Source: Amphibacillus sediminis NBRC 103570
GTDB taxonomy: Bacteria > Bacillota > Bacilli > Bacillales > Amphibacillaceae
Length of the DNA stretch: 64,000 bases
Direction of reading: 5' to 3'
NCBI RefSeq assembly: GCF_001552275.1
Contig: NZ_BCQW01000011.1
Location: 1-64,000, forward strand
The notes under the pieces were generated by a model. That model saw nothing but the letters and a program-made list of their open reading frames with translations, made no database searches and had not been told where the DNA came from. Of this stretch, positions 17,788 through 25,830 are shown piece by piece (within the stretch, counting starts at the first letter, position 1; the number at the start of each line of letters is the position of its first letter). The translations under genes were made by a program, and so were the position numbers.

Positions 17788-19110
17788 TTATAATCTCCAA
17801 TACAAGTACCCTTTTTCTGTTACTATCTCTTTATCAAGCATACTTTTAACATCTATAATGACTTTTTCTTCATTTTTACAATTAGTAAATAAAGAATCAA
17901 GTTGATTAAGATCAAGTTCTTTAAAGGCTTTATGAGCAACAGTTAGTACGATACAATCGACGTCTTTCACAGTGCTTAGTTCTGAAAGCTCTATACCATA
18001 GATACTTCTAACTTCTTGTTTATCTGCTTCTGGATCAACAACAATAGGATCAATCCCATATTCTTTTAGGTTTTCAATAATATCAATAACTTTAGAGTTA
18101 CGAGTATCTGGTGTATTTTCTTTAAAGGTTAATCCTAGAATCAATACTTTGGCTTGCTTAACAACCTTATTAGCATGGATCAATTTTTTGATAATTGCGT
18201 CTGAAACGAAATCACCCATATCATCATTTATTTTACGACCAGATAGAATAATTTGACTATGATAGCCTAATTTTTCTGCTTCATAGACAAAATAGTATGG
18301 ATCCACACCGATGCAATGTCCGCCAACTAACCCAGGGTAAAAACCCAGTGCATTCCATTTTGTGTTCATCGCTTCAATTACATCTTTAGTATCGATGTTC
18401 ATTCGGTCAAAGACCATAGCGAGCTCATTCATAAAAGCAATATTGATATCACGTTGACTGTTTTCTACCACTTTAGCAGCTTCAGCCACTTTTATTGAAT
18501 TGGCTTTATGAACGCCTGCCTTAATTACTAGTTTATATACCTCTGCAATTTCCTCCAGACTTTCATCATCCATACCTGAGACAATCTTGACTATATTCTC
18601 TAACGTGTTGACCTTATCACCAGGGTTTATTCTTTCAGGGGAGTAACCGACTTTGAAGTCTTTTCCACAAACTAGCCCAGACTCCTTCTCCAAAATTGGA
18701 ATACAAATATCTTCTGTTACGCCAGGATAGACCGTTGATTCATAAACAACAATAGAACCTTTGGTCAAATTTCGACCGACTAACCGACTTGCATTTTCAA
18801 CTGGTAATAAATTAGGAGTTTTATCAGCATTTATTGGCGTTGGGACTGCAACGATATGGAATTTTGCTTCTTTAATTTTAGCTTCATCATGAGTAAATTC
18901 TACTGTTGTTTCACGAATGGCCTCATTACCAACCTCATTGGTTGGATCTATTCCCGATCTGTAAAGCCCAACTTTTTCCTTGTTAATATCAAAACCAATA
19001 ACATCGGCTTTTTTCCCAAATGCAATAGCAATTGGCATACCGACATAACCAAGCCCAATTACAGAAATCTTTTCTTCTTTTAAAAGAATTTTATTATATA
19101 ATTCTGGCAT
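17788..19110 (-). CDS. UDP-N-acetylhexosamine 6-dehydrogenase (WbpA/TviB type)
   Basis: A 440-residue NAD-dependent dehydrogenase oxidising the C6 of a UDP-N-acetylhexosamine to a uronic acid by two successive oxidations. The N-terminal Rossmann motif is ISVIGLGYVGMPIAIAF (about 15-31). VPTPIN, STVYPGVTE, GYSPERINPG and the catalytic cysteine block GFYPGLVGGHCIGVDPYYF are present, and the C-terminal domain has LILGLTFKENTPDTRNSKV. The INPGD variant favours acetamido-sugar dehydrogenases over UDP-glucose dehydrogenase. It is the last gene of the second polymer locus, implying a uronic-acid residue in that polymer. Confidence 0.92.
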   Translation of the reverse strand: MPELYNKILLKEEKISVIGLGYVGMPIAIAFGKKADVIGFDINKEKVGLYRSGIDPTNEVGNEAIRETTVEFTHDEAKIKEAKFHIVAVPTPINADKTPNLLPVENASRLVGRNLTKGSIVVYESTVYPGVTEDICIPILEKESGLVCGKDFKVGYSPERINPGDKVNTLENIVKIVSGMDDESLEEIAEVYKLVIKAGVHKANSIKVAEAAKVVENSQRDINIAFMNELAMVFDRMNIDTKDVIEAMNTKWNALGFYPGLVGGHCIGVDPYYFVYEAEKLGYHSQIILSGRKINDDMGDFVSDAIIKKLIHANKVVKQAKVLILGLTFKENTPDTRNSKVIDIIENLKEYGIDPIVVDPEADKQEVRSIYGIELSELSTVKDVDCIVLTVAHKAFKELDLNQLDSLFTNCKNEEKVIIDVKSMLDKEIVTEKGYLYWRL

Positions 19111-19172
19111 ATTCGATACTCCTTCATAATATTAGAGTTAATCAAGCAAAAATTAAACCCTTATTTGATTGT

Positions 19173-19178
19173 ATTATA
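19173..19178 (-). promoter_or_regulatory. Possible -10 box for the UDP-sugar dehydrogenase gene
   Basis: TATAAT on the minus strand lies in the 90-bp gap between the ATP-grasp stop (19200) and the dehydrogenase start. No good -35 is seen. It could give the last gene independent expression. Confidence 0.35.
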
Positions 19179-19199
19179 CCACATAGCTATTGTGACGCA

Positions 19200-20834
19200 C
19201 TATGATCGTTTCCAAACACCATTCACTACTTTTTTTAGTACTGCAGCATATTTAAATGAGCGACTCTGATTTATACTGTCTGTTTTCAGTTTTAATCTCC
19301 TATGCTCTTTTTTTAGTCTGGCTAGTTCTTTTTCTGAGTATTTTAACATTGAGTTTATATTTTTATAACTATCAGTGTTAAAGTTTTCAAAAATATCAAA
19401 GCCTATTTTGACTGGATGGGGCCATTTCCCCTCCTGAATTTCCTTTATTTTAGTGTCATAATTCCGAATCGACTTTTTAAACCCATCTATGTCTTGCTTA
19501 TTCGTTCCTGCTATGATAATTTCAATGTTATCATGACTAATCTTATTAACAAAGCCACTTAAATTCTTTTTCAAGGCTTCAATTTTAATAAAACGATGAA
19601 ACTTTGCACTACTTACCTTTCCTTTTAGTACATAGCACCTCCTATAGATTTTACCAACTAAAGCAGGTGCAACCTCTACTTCTTGAGCTGAACGATTGAC
19701 TAAAGGTTCTAAAACCGTGTTAAGATCAAAGTATATCTTCTCCCGATCAGTTTGTGTCCCTATCGTCTCAGGAAAATAATAGTCAACAATTGCTGACGGA
19801 ATATCCCTTGCTTTTCCTTCCATAGGGAAAAGAATACCACCAATTTGTGCAGTTGGGTTCAATTCAATGACGACTGCATCTAAAGTTGGTCTAGTCAAAT
19901 CAACAATAATATCGACCCCACCATGATTTAGTTCTGGCACTGCCTTTATAGCATTAATAGCAATTTGCTTCATCTCATCTGGTATTTCGTCCGTAACATC
20001 AATAGGGTCTCCACCAGCTGAGACATTAGTTTTCTCTTTTAATAAAACCTTCTCACCTTGAATAGGGATACTATCCAGCGTATACCCTGCTGTCTGAATG
20101 AAATCTAGAGTTTCCTCATCAATTTCAATTAAACAACTAAATAGACGGGCATTTTTCATTCTCATTGCATTTTTCTGTTCAATTAATTCACTAATTGTAC
20201 TTTTACCATCACCTATTACATTTGCTGGTAATCGGTTATATGCTCCGATGGCTTTATCTCCAACTACATAAACACGATATTCTTCTCCTTGAACATATCG
20301 TTCGATCATAACATTCTGATAGCCTAATCGAACTCGAACATAGTCTAAGGCCTTTCTTAACTCTGCTTCCTTCTTAATATTAGTCACTACTCCATTACCA
20401 AGGCTAGCATCTATAGGCTTGAGTACTAATGGAAACCCTAATTTATTTGCTTCATACACAATCTGATCATCAGTGTGGTCTGGACCAAACTTTGCTCCTT
20501 CTGGAACCGGTACACCAGCTTTTGCAAGCCATTTCTTTGTCTCATTTTTATCAGACCCAATTTCAACTGCTTCGTTCGAAACCTTGTCCCCTCTTGTTCG
20601 GAAAAAATAATGAATTCTATCCTTAGACTCTAACGAAAATAGTCGACCAGGCGGATTGATACCAAAAGTAATCATATTATCAAATTTTCCTGAATCAATT
20701 GTATACCACTTTAACTTTAATCCTCTTCTCCAACCCTCAATAGCAACAGAATACGAACATAGTTTCGTTTTTTTTGCTCCTTTAACAATCTCGTTTGTTA
20801 AATGTGGTAGAGAAATAACTTTATCTTCAATCAT
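19200..20834 (-). CDS. Cyanophycin-synthetase-like ATP-grasp ligase fused to an acylphosphatase-like domain (paralogue 2)
   Basis: A 544-residue predicted carboxylate-amine ligase. Residues 75-355 match the ATP-grasp core of cyanophycin synthetase/GshF: TRGDKVSNEAVEIGSDK, KPIDASLGNGVV, ERYVQGEEYRVYVVG, ANVIGDGKSTISELI, NVSAGGDPIDVTDE and the metal-binding IELNPTAQIGG. Residues 398-458 resemble acylphosphatase (RCYVLKGKVSSAKFHRF..LSGFVN), but the catalytic Arg is His413. A Lys/Glu-rich coiled coil follows (490-525), ending in SRSFKYAAVLKK. It lies 19 bp after its paralogue. No Mur-ligase or GshA domain is fused, so substrates must be free or polymer-bound. I infer amino-acid attachment to the glycopolymer. 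Confidence 0.85.
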   Translation of the reverse strand: MIEDKVISLPHLTNEIVKGAKKTKLCSYSVAIEGWRRGLKLKWYTIDSGKFDNMITFGINPPGRLFSLESKDRIHYFFRTRGDKVSNEAVEIGSDKNETKKWLAKAGVPVPEGAKFGPDHTDDQIVYEANKLGFPLVLKPIDASLGNGVVTNIKKEAELRKALDYVRVRLGYQNVMIERYVQGEEYRVYVVGDKAIGAYNRLPANVIGDGKSTISELIEQKNAMRMKNARLFSCLIEIDEETLDFIQTAGYTLDSIPIQGEKVLLKEKTNVSAGGDPIDVTDEIPDEMKQIAINAIKAVPELNHGGVDIIVDLTRPTLDAVVIELNPTAQIGGILFPMEGKARDIPSAIVDYYFPETIGTQTDREKIYFDLNTVLEPLVNRSAQEVEVAPALVGKIYRRCYVLKGKVSSAKFHRFIKIEALKKNLSGFVNKISHDNIEIIIAGTNKQDIDGFKKSIRNYDTKIKEIQEGKWPHPVKIGFDIFENFNTDSYKNINSMLKYSEKELARLKKEHRRLKLKTDSINQSRSFKYAAVLKKVVNGVWKRS

Positions 20835-20853
20835 CTATATGCCTCCATAATCG

Positions 20854-22479
20854 CTACTTACCTTGAATTTTCTTAGCAATTAAGCCAGGTATTCTCAATG
20901 GTGCTGTAAGCTTCCACGATAGACTATGATAAAAACTATTGATTGCTTTTTGCATCTGTTTAATTTCAAGTTCAACTTGTTTTATTTCATCTTTAACTTC
21001 ACTTATTCGTTCTAGCTGCATCTTAACATCAACTTTAATTTCAAACCCTACTTTAACAGAACCAGACCAGGGTTCCTCTACTACTGAACTTACAGATGAG
21101 CGTTCGGAATCAGCATATATAGCTTCTTTAAAAGAATCAACTTTATCTTGTGTACTAGCAACTAAAATAATTTCAATCCTATCCGTTTCAAGACGATTGA
21201 TGTAACCACTTATTTTATTTTCAAAAGCAAATTTCCTTAAGCCACGGTGAAAACCGATTTGATTGACATCTCCACTTACTACATAGCGTTTACCAAACAC
21301 TCTGCCTAATAAAGGTGTCGAAACTTTAATTGCTTTAACTACCCCGTTATTAAGAGGATCCAAAACATCATAAAAATCAAAGTACATACTACTTCTATTA
21401 TCTTTATTCTCGATTGATTCGGGAAAATAATAGTCAATCAGAGCAGATGGTACGTCTCTTCCTTGTCCTTGCATTGGAAAGATTAAAGAACCAAGTTGAG
21501 AAGTAGGGTTAATTTCGATTACAACAGCAGCTTGATCTTCAGTTTTAAGCAAATCGACTGATCCATGATATAATCCTGGTATTGCCTCTATCGCTGCAAT
21601 AGCTGTCTTTTTTGCATCCTCATCTAATTGATCAAGGACATCTATTGAATCTCCACCAAGCGAAATATTAGCTTTATCATTTAAGAAGATTTGCTGATCT
21701 GTTACGGGTATATCAGTTAATTGAAACCCCTGATCAGAAATAAACCTTTTTAATGAATGATTAATCTCAATAAGACAACTAGCTAAACGTGGGTTTTTCT
21801 TTCTTTCCTCATTTTTACGTTCAATTAACTCTTTAATGGTATGTTTACCATCACCTATTACATTTGCTGGTATCCTTTTAATAGCAGCAACTACTGAATC
21901 AGCTATAACATAGACACGATAATCTTGTCCTTGTTGATGACGCTCAAGTAACAGTGATGACTTGGGCTTTATCTCTTTAATTTGGTTAAATGCTTGAATT
22001 AATGATTCTTGATCATTTAGATTGAGATACACATCTCTACCAAAACTGCCATCAGCAGGTTTCAATACTACTGGATAGCCTAGTTTAGCAGCATGTTCGG
22101 TGATCTCTTCTATAGAAGACGTTGCATCAAAGTGATACCCTTGAATACAGTTTACTCCTTTTTGGATGAGATATTGTTTCGATAAAGCCTTATCTGAAGC
22201 TATACCTACAGCTTCATTAGAAATAATATGCCCACGTGTTCTGAAAAAATAATGTGTTTTTCTATCTGAGGAAAGCGAAAATAACTTGCCTGGTTTATCC
22301 GTAAACCATGTTTTCATATCTTTAAATATCTCATGGTCCATCGCATGCCATCTGAGATCGAGTCCTCTTCTCCATCCCTCAAGTGCGATTAAATAGGCAT
22401 CTAAGTCTAGCCCTTTTGCCTCGTTAGCAATTTCTTCAGTTATTTTTACGCCCCAATTAGAATTTATATTATCAGCCAT
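20854..22479 (-). CDS. Cyanophycin-synthetase-like ATP-grasp ligase fused to an acylphosphatase-like domain (paralogue 1)
   Basis: A 541-residue paralogue of the next gene with the same architecture. The ATP-grasp core covers about 75-350 (TRGHIISNEAVGIASDK, KPADGSFGRDVYLN, ERHQQGQDYRVYVIAD, ANVIGDGKHTIKELIERKN, NISLGGDSIDVLDQ, IEINPTSQLGS). An acylphosphatase-like domain (about 395-455) reads SGDVNQIGFHRGL, again with His where acylphosphatase has its catalytic Arg. A coiled coil precedes the C-terminal SLSWKLTAPLRIPG, a motif common at the ends of surface-polysaccharide proteins. It is 17 bp after the TupA-like gene. Two similar ligases suggest two different acceptor or amino-acid specificities; this is inference. 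Confidence 0.85.
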   Translation of the reverse strand: MADNINSNWGVKITEEIANEAKGLDLDAYLIALEGWRRGLDLRWHAMDHEIFKDMKTWFTDKPGKLFSLSSDRKTHYFFRTRGHIISNEAVGIASDKALSKQYLIQKGVNCIQGYHFDATSSIEEITEHAAKLGYPVVLKPADGSFGRDVYLNLNDQESLIQAFNQIKEIKPKSSLLLERHQQGQDYRVYVIADSVVAAIKRIPANVIGDGKHTIKELIERKNEERKKNPRLASCLIEINHSLKRFISDQGFQLTDIPVTDQQIFLNDKANISLGGDSIDVLDQLDEDAKKTAIAAIEAIPGLYHGSVDLLKTEDQAAVVIEINPTSQLGSLIFPMQGQGRDVPSALIDYYFPESIENKDNRSSMYFDFYDVLDPLNNGVVKAIKVSTPLLGRVFGKRYVVSGDVNQIGFHRGLRKFAFENKISGYINRLETDRIEIILVASTQDKVDSFKEAIYADSERSSVSSVVEEPWSGSVKVGFEIKVDVKMQLERISEVKDEIKQVELEIKQMQKAINSFYHSLSWKLTAPLRIPGLIAKKIQGK

Positions 22480-22496
22480 AATTTCTATCCCCTATG

Positions 22497-23885
22497 CTAG
22501 CTTTTGATACCATTATAATTTTTGAATACTTTTCCTTGAGAAAAGTCATGATACAATCTCTGTTCAGCCTCGACAAAATATTTCCCTAACCTTTGATCTG
22601 TTTGATAGTCAAATTCTTCATAGTTTCCTGGCTTTGGTGTGAATTCACCAAAAACAAAACGTTTGTCAGCAGCTAAGAAATCAATTCTCATGAATGGTAC
22701 CGGCAGCTCTAAACTAATTGCCTTGGCTATCTCAATTTGAGCATTTGTTACACCTTTCCCAATAAAAAGATCATTATCATACTTACCTGTAATAACCCTC
22801 TTACCATCGCCATCCCACCAGCAATAACGATTCTCAGGAAATCGTTCTACTTCTAAGATCAATGCTACTTCCCCATAAAAACTATAAAATTTAAGATCAC
22901 GTGCAGGAGTATCTTGCTCTGCAACTAGCTCTTCAATATACCATCTGTCATCAATAACCCTTTTTTGTTCAAGGTCTTTTTGCATTTCTTGTTTAAGACT
23001 TTGAATATCCTTCAATTGCTCGTTTTGCTTAACAGCGTATATTGCTTCACTTCCAATAATATAAACTCCTCTAGAGCCGGCACCGTGTTCTGGCTTGATC
23101 ACCGTATTTTTCTCTATTGGAATATTAGCTAGATTATAAATAGTTTCACTAAAATTAGGACACTCAAATCCGAGCACTTCAATTAGATGATAAGCCTTTC
23201 TCTTATCATCTAATTGAACATAAGGTGAATCTTGATTAAGATGGTGCTTCCGCTGTTCTAAGAATAAATAGTATTGAAAAGAGTCCAATTCTTGATAATC
23301 AATCACGGATTTATTTAGTTCACGTACAAAAAAGTCGGAAATGATCGGTGGCCTTAATAAAAATAATAGTTTATTTAAGACGGCTTGCCTTAGTTCTTCG
23401 TTCGGGTTTTCATTAAAAGCCTGAGCTACTTTCTTTAATATAAAGGATAATTTTGCTTGTGTTAGTTTCTTTTCCTCTATTAAATCTGTTAGGAAATGAA
23501 TGGCTTCACCCTTATCTCTAAGTAAACGAACTAAAAGATTAATTTCAGCATCATTTAGAAAGTCAACGCTCACAGTGATTTTATCAATTAATGATTGAAT
23601 TAACTTTTCGTTATCTAGTTCATTTTGCTGCAATTGTAACTTGAGCTTTTCGTTTTCCTTAATTAATGTTGGTGCCTTAATGATATTTTTAAGATAATTT
23701 ATCATAACAACAATAGGGTGAAAAAATCTAACTATTCCCCAGCTTGCTGTTTTCGTTTCAACATCATACTTTTTTTTAAATCTAGAGGTCAATTTCTTTG
23801 CACTCACAAGTTCCTGCTGCTTCTTATAAAGCGTGTTAATTAGATCCTCTTCATTCTGAGATTGGTCAGTTTTATCATTTAACAT
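22497..23885 (-). CDS. TupA-like ATP-grasp protein
   Basis: A 462-residue protein. The first 100 residues contain a coiled coil and KTASWGIVRFFHPIV, and a helical middle part precedes the TupA-type ATP-grasp domain (about 235-455). The domain shows NTVIKPEHGAGSRGVYIIG, RWYIEELV, RDLKFYSFYGEVALILEVER and RIDFLAADKRFVFGEFTPKPG with the metal-binding acidic residues. TupA is needed for teichuronopeptide, a glutamate-glucuronate cell-wall polymer of alkaliphilic Bacillus halodurans. Sitting directly upstream of two further ATP-grasp ligases and near a uronic-acid-forming dehydrogenase, it probably links an amino acid to the same polymer. Confidence 0.82.
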   Translation of the reverse strand: MLNDKTDQSQNEEDLINTLYKKQQELVSAKKLTSRFKKKYDVETKTASWGIVRFFHPIVVMINYLKNIIKAPTLIKENEKLKLQLQQNELDNEKLIQSLIDKITVSVDFLNDAEINLLVRLLRDKGEAIHFLTDLIEEKKLTQAKLSFILKKVAQAFNENPNEELRQAVLNKLLFLLRPPIISDFFVRELNKSVIDYQELDSFQYYLFLEQRKHHLNQDSPYVQLDDKRKAYHLIEVLGFECPNFSETIYNLANIPIEKNTVIKPEHGAGSRGVYIIGSEAIYAVKQNEQLKDIQSLKQEMQKDLEQKRVIDDRWYIEELVAEQDTPARDLKFYSFYGEVALILEVERFPENRYCWWDGDGKRVITGKYDNDLFIGKGVTNAQIEIAKAISLELPVPFMRIDFLAADKRFVFGEFTPKPGNYEEFDYQTDQRLGKYFVEAEQRLYHDFSQGKVFKNYNGIKS

Positions 23886-23910
23886 GTTCAGCTGCCTCTT
23901 TCATGACGAA

Positions 23911-25830
23911 CTATAATAAATGAGCTTTAATTTGCGAAAGATAGAACTCTCTAGTATTATACCAGAGTTGATCTGAAATTTTTAGTCTTCTAAAATAATC
24001 TTTCCCTTGATGTATTAAGAAATCCTTTGATTCCTGATCAACTCCAAAACACTTGATATCATTGCCCATCATTCTAATGTTATTCAAAAGATAATGCTTA
24101 AGCAATTTTGAATCAGGATATTTCCATATATTAATATCAAAAACAAGCTTAGTTGCACGTGCTTTGATATTTAAAGTAAGTGGCTTCATATTCATGTCAT
24201 GAGTTAATTGACTATTTTTCACAATAACCACATGTGCACAAATATAATCGCTAGAATTAATATATTCAACCTGGCTGTTCTCCAATAATTTTTCTAGCTC
24301 TCTAGATAATTTAATATTGACATCCATTGAATAGGAGAGAATGCCAGTTTTTAATCCCGCTTCTATATTCCATTTTATTTCATTAATAATTGCATTCGTA
24401 TTCAGAGTCGGATCTGAAAAGTCAGCTATAATTAACACATCATAATAGCTGCGCTGGTTCTTCATTAGGTAGTTAACTGAGTCACTTGCTATATCAATAT
24501 TCCGCTGAGTTAAACGATTGATCTGATCTGGGTAGATATTTATCGTAACTGGGCCACTTTCGATCGGTACGACAGAATCTGATCCATTTAGTGCTCTCAA
24601 TTGATCAATAAATACTTGGTCTTCTTCAGAAGTCTTGTCCTTCCAGCAGCTATGTCTATCTTTTATTATTTCTCGACGGAACATGGTCGTAGATACATCA
24701 TCGTAAACGAATAAGCCGTTTTCCGCCATTTTGAAATCCCCATTCGAATCTAAATTTATCGTTTGAGTGAAATTAGCTATCATTTTTGAATCATGCTGTA
24801 ATTGACGTACTTGTATGCTTAACCGGTTTGGATGAATCCAGTGACCAGGCTTAATAACTGTAACAAATTCACCCTTTGCTTTCAATAAAGCTTGATTTTT
24901 TGCTTGAGCCTCTGTAGTTGTGGGCTGAACTGCAATCACATGTGTTCGGTCATCATCTATAAAATCTTGAATCAATGACCAATCTTGATCATTTTTCAAA
25001 ATAAGTAATAATTCAAAATTATACCAGACTTGCCTTTGTATAGCTCCTAGGGTTTGCTTTAACTGTTCATTAATGGTTAAAGCTGGAATGATAATGGTCA
25101 GGCATTGCTTGTCCTTAACTATTTCATCCTCATCAAAGCTATTTATTGTCTTATTCACTCTATCGATTTTAATTGGTGTTAGATGATAATGTTTTAGAAC
25201 ATAGTTAATATAACTATCTTTGTCGCTAGCGTTAGAGTCTATGTTTGAAAGGGCCAATAAATAATTAGGATCAAACCCTTTCTTCAAGCTATCCAACAAA
25301 AGTTTTTGAGCCTGAATAGTTCGCTCAAGCTGATAATAGTTCAATGATTTTAAAAGTATATATTGTTGCCTAAACGCACTAAAGTATTGTTTACTCTTAA
25401 TGCGGTTAAGCCAGATTAATGCGGCTTCTGCATGCTTTTCATTAGCATGTTGGGTATGAAATTTAGCCAGCTGCCAGGAAGCCAAATCACTGTAATATTG
25501 ATATGGAGAAAACTTACTGATCTGAATTAAAGATTGGTAAATATCATTCTCTATCCCCAATTGGCATAAACGTTGCCCCTTCTGCTCTATTCCTAGGCTA
25601 TGTTTGATCAGGTCAGCTCGTTTAATCTTGCTAAAATGATTACAAAAGCGCTTAAACTGAACTAAAAATTTAATCACTATTCGCCTCGGGACACTTAACC
25701 AGTGCTTCGTCCGTAACACATCTGTACATTTATTAAATAAGGCAATATTGATTCTATCTTGTTCAATTATTTCATTTTCCAGTGCACTTATACTTTTTAA
25801 AAGATTATTGGACATCTCTTGATTTATCAT
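23911..25830 (-). CDS. Degenerate glycosyltransferase-like paralogue with TPR-like N-terminus
   Basis: A 639-residue protein. The N-terminus has a coiled coil and the motif RTKHWLSVPRRIVIKF, then helical repeats (about 90-215), then a GT2-like domain starting LTIIIPALTINEQLKQTLG. Where the upstream paralogue has the metal-binding INDADDW, this one reads VIKPGHW, so the DxD is gone and GT2 catalysis is unlikely. The C-terminal 190 residues (YYDVLIIADFSDPT..IKWNIEAGLKTGILSY) match only the first half of the paralogue's GT4-like domain. It overlaps the upstream gene by 26 bp. I infer a non-catalytic partner or scaffold. Confidence 0.7.
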   Translation of the reverse strand: MINQEMSNNLLKSISALENEIIEQDRINIALFNKCTDVLRTKHWLSVPRRIVIKFLVQFKRFCNHFSKIKRADLIKHSLGIEQKGQRLCQLGIENDIYQSLIQISKFSPYQYYSDLASWQLAKFHTQHANEKHAEAALIWLNRIKSKQYFSAFRQQYILLKSLNYYQLERTIQAQKLLLDSLKKGFDPNYLLALSNIDSNASDKDSYINYVLKHYHLTPIKIDRVNKTINSFDEDEIVKDKQCLTIIIPALTINEQLKQTLGAIQRQVWYNFELLLILKNDQDWSLIQDFIDDDRTHVIAVQPTTTEAQAKNQALLKAKGEFVTVIKPGHWIHPNRLSIQVRQLQHDSKMIANFTQTINLDSNGDFKMAENGLFVYDDVSTTMFRREIIKDRHSCWKDKTSEEDQVFIDQLRALNGSDSVVPIESGPVTINIYPDQINRLTQRNIDIASDSVNYLMKNQRSYYDVLIIADFSDPTLNTNAIINEIKWNIEAGLKTGILSYSMDVNIKLSRELEKLLENSQVEYINSSDYICAHVVIVKNSQLTHDMNMKPLTLNIKARATKLVFDINIWKYPDSKLLKHYLLNNIRMMGNDIKCFGVDQESKDFLIHQGKDYFRRLKISDQLWYNTREFYLSQIKAHLL

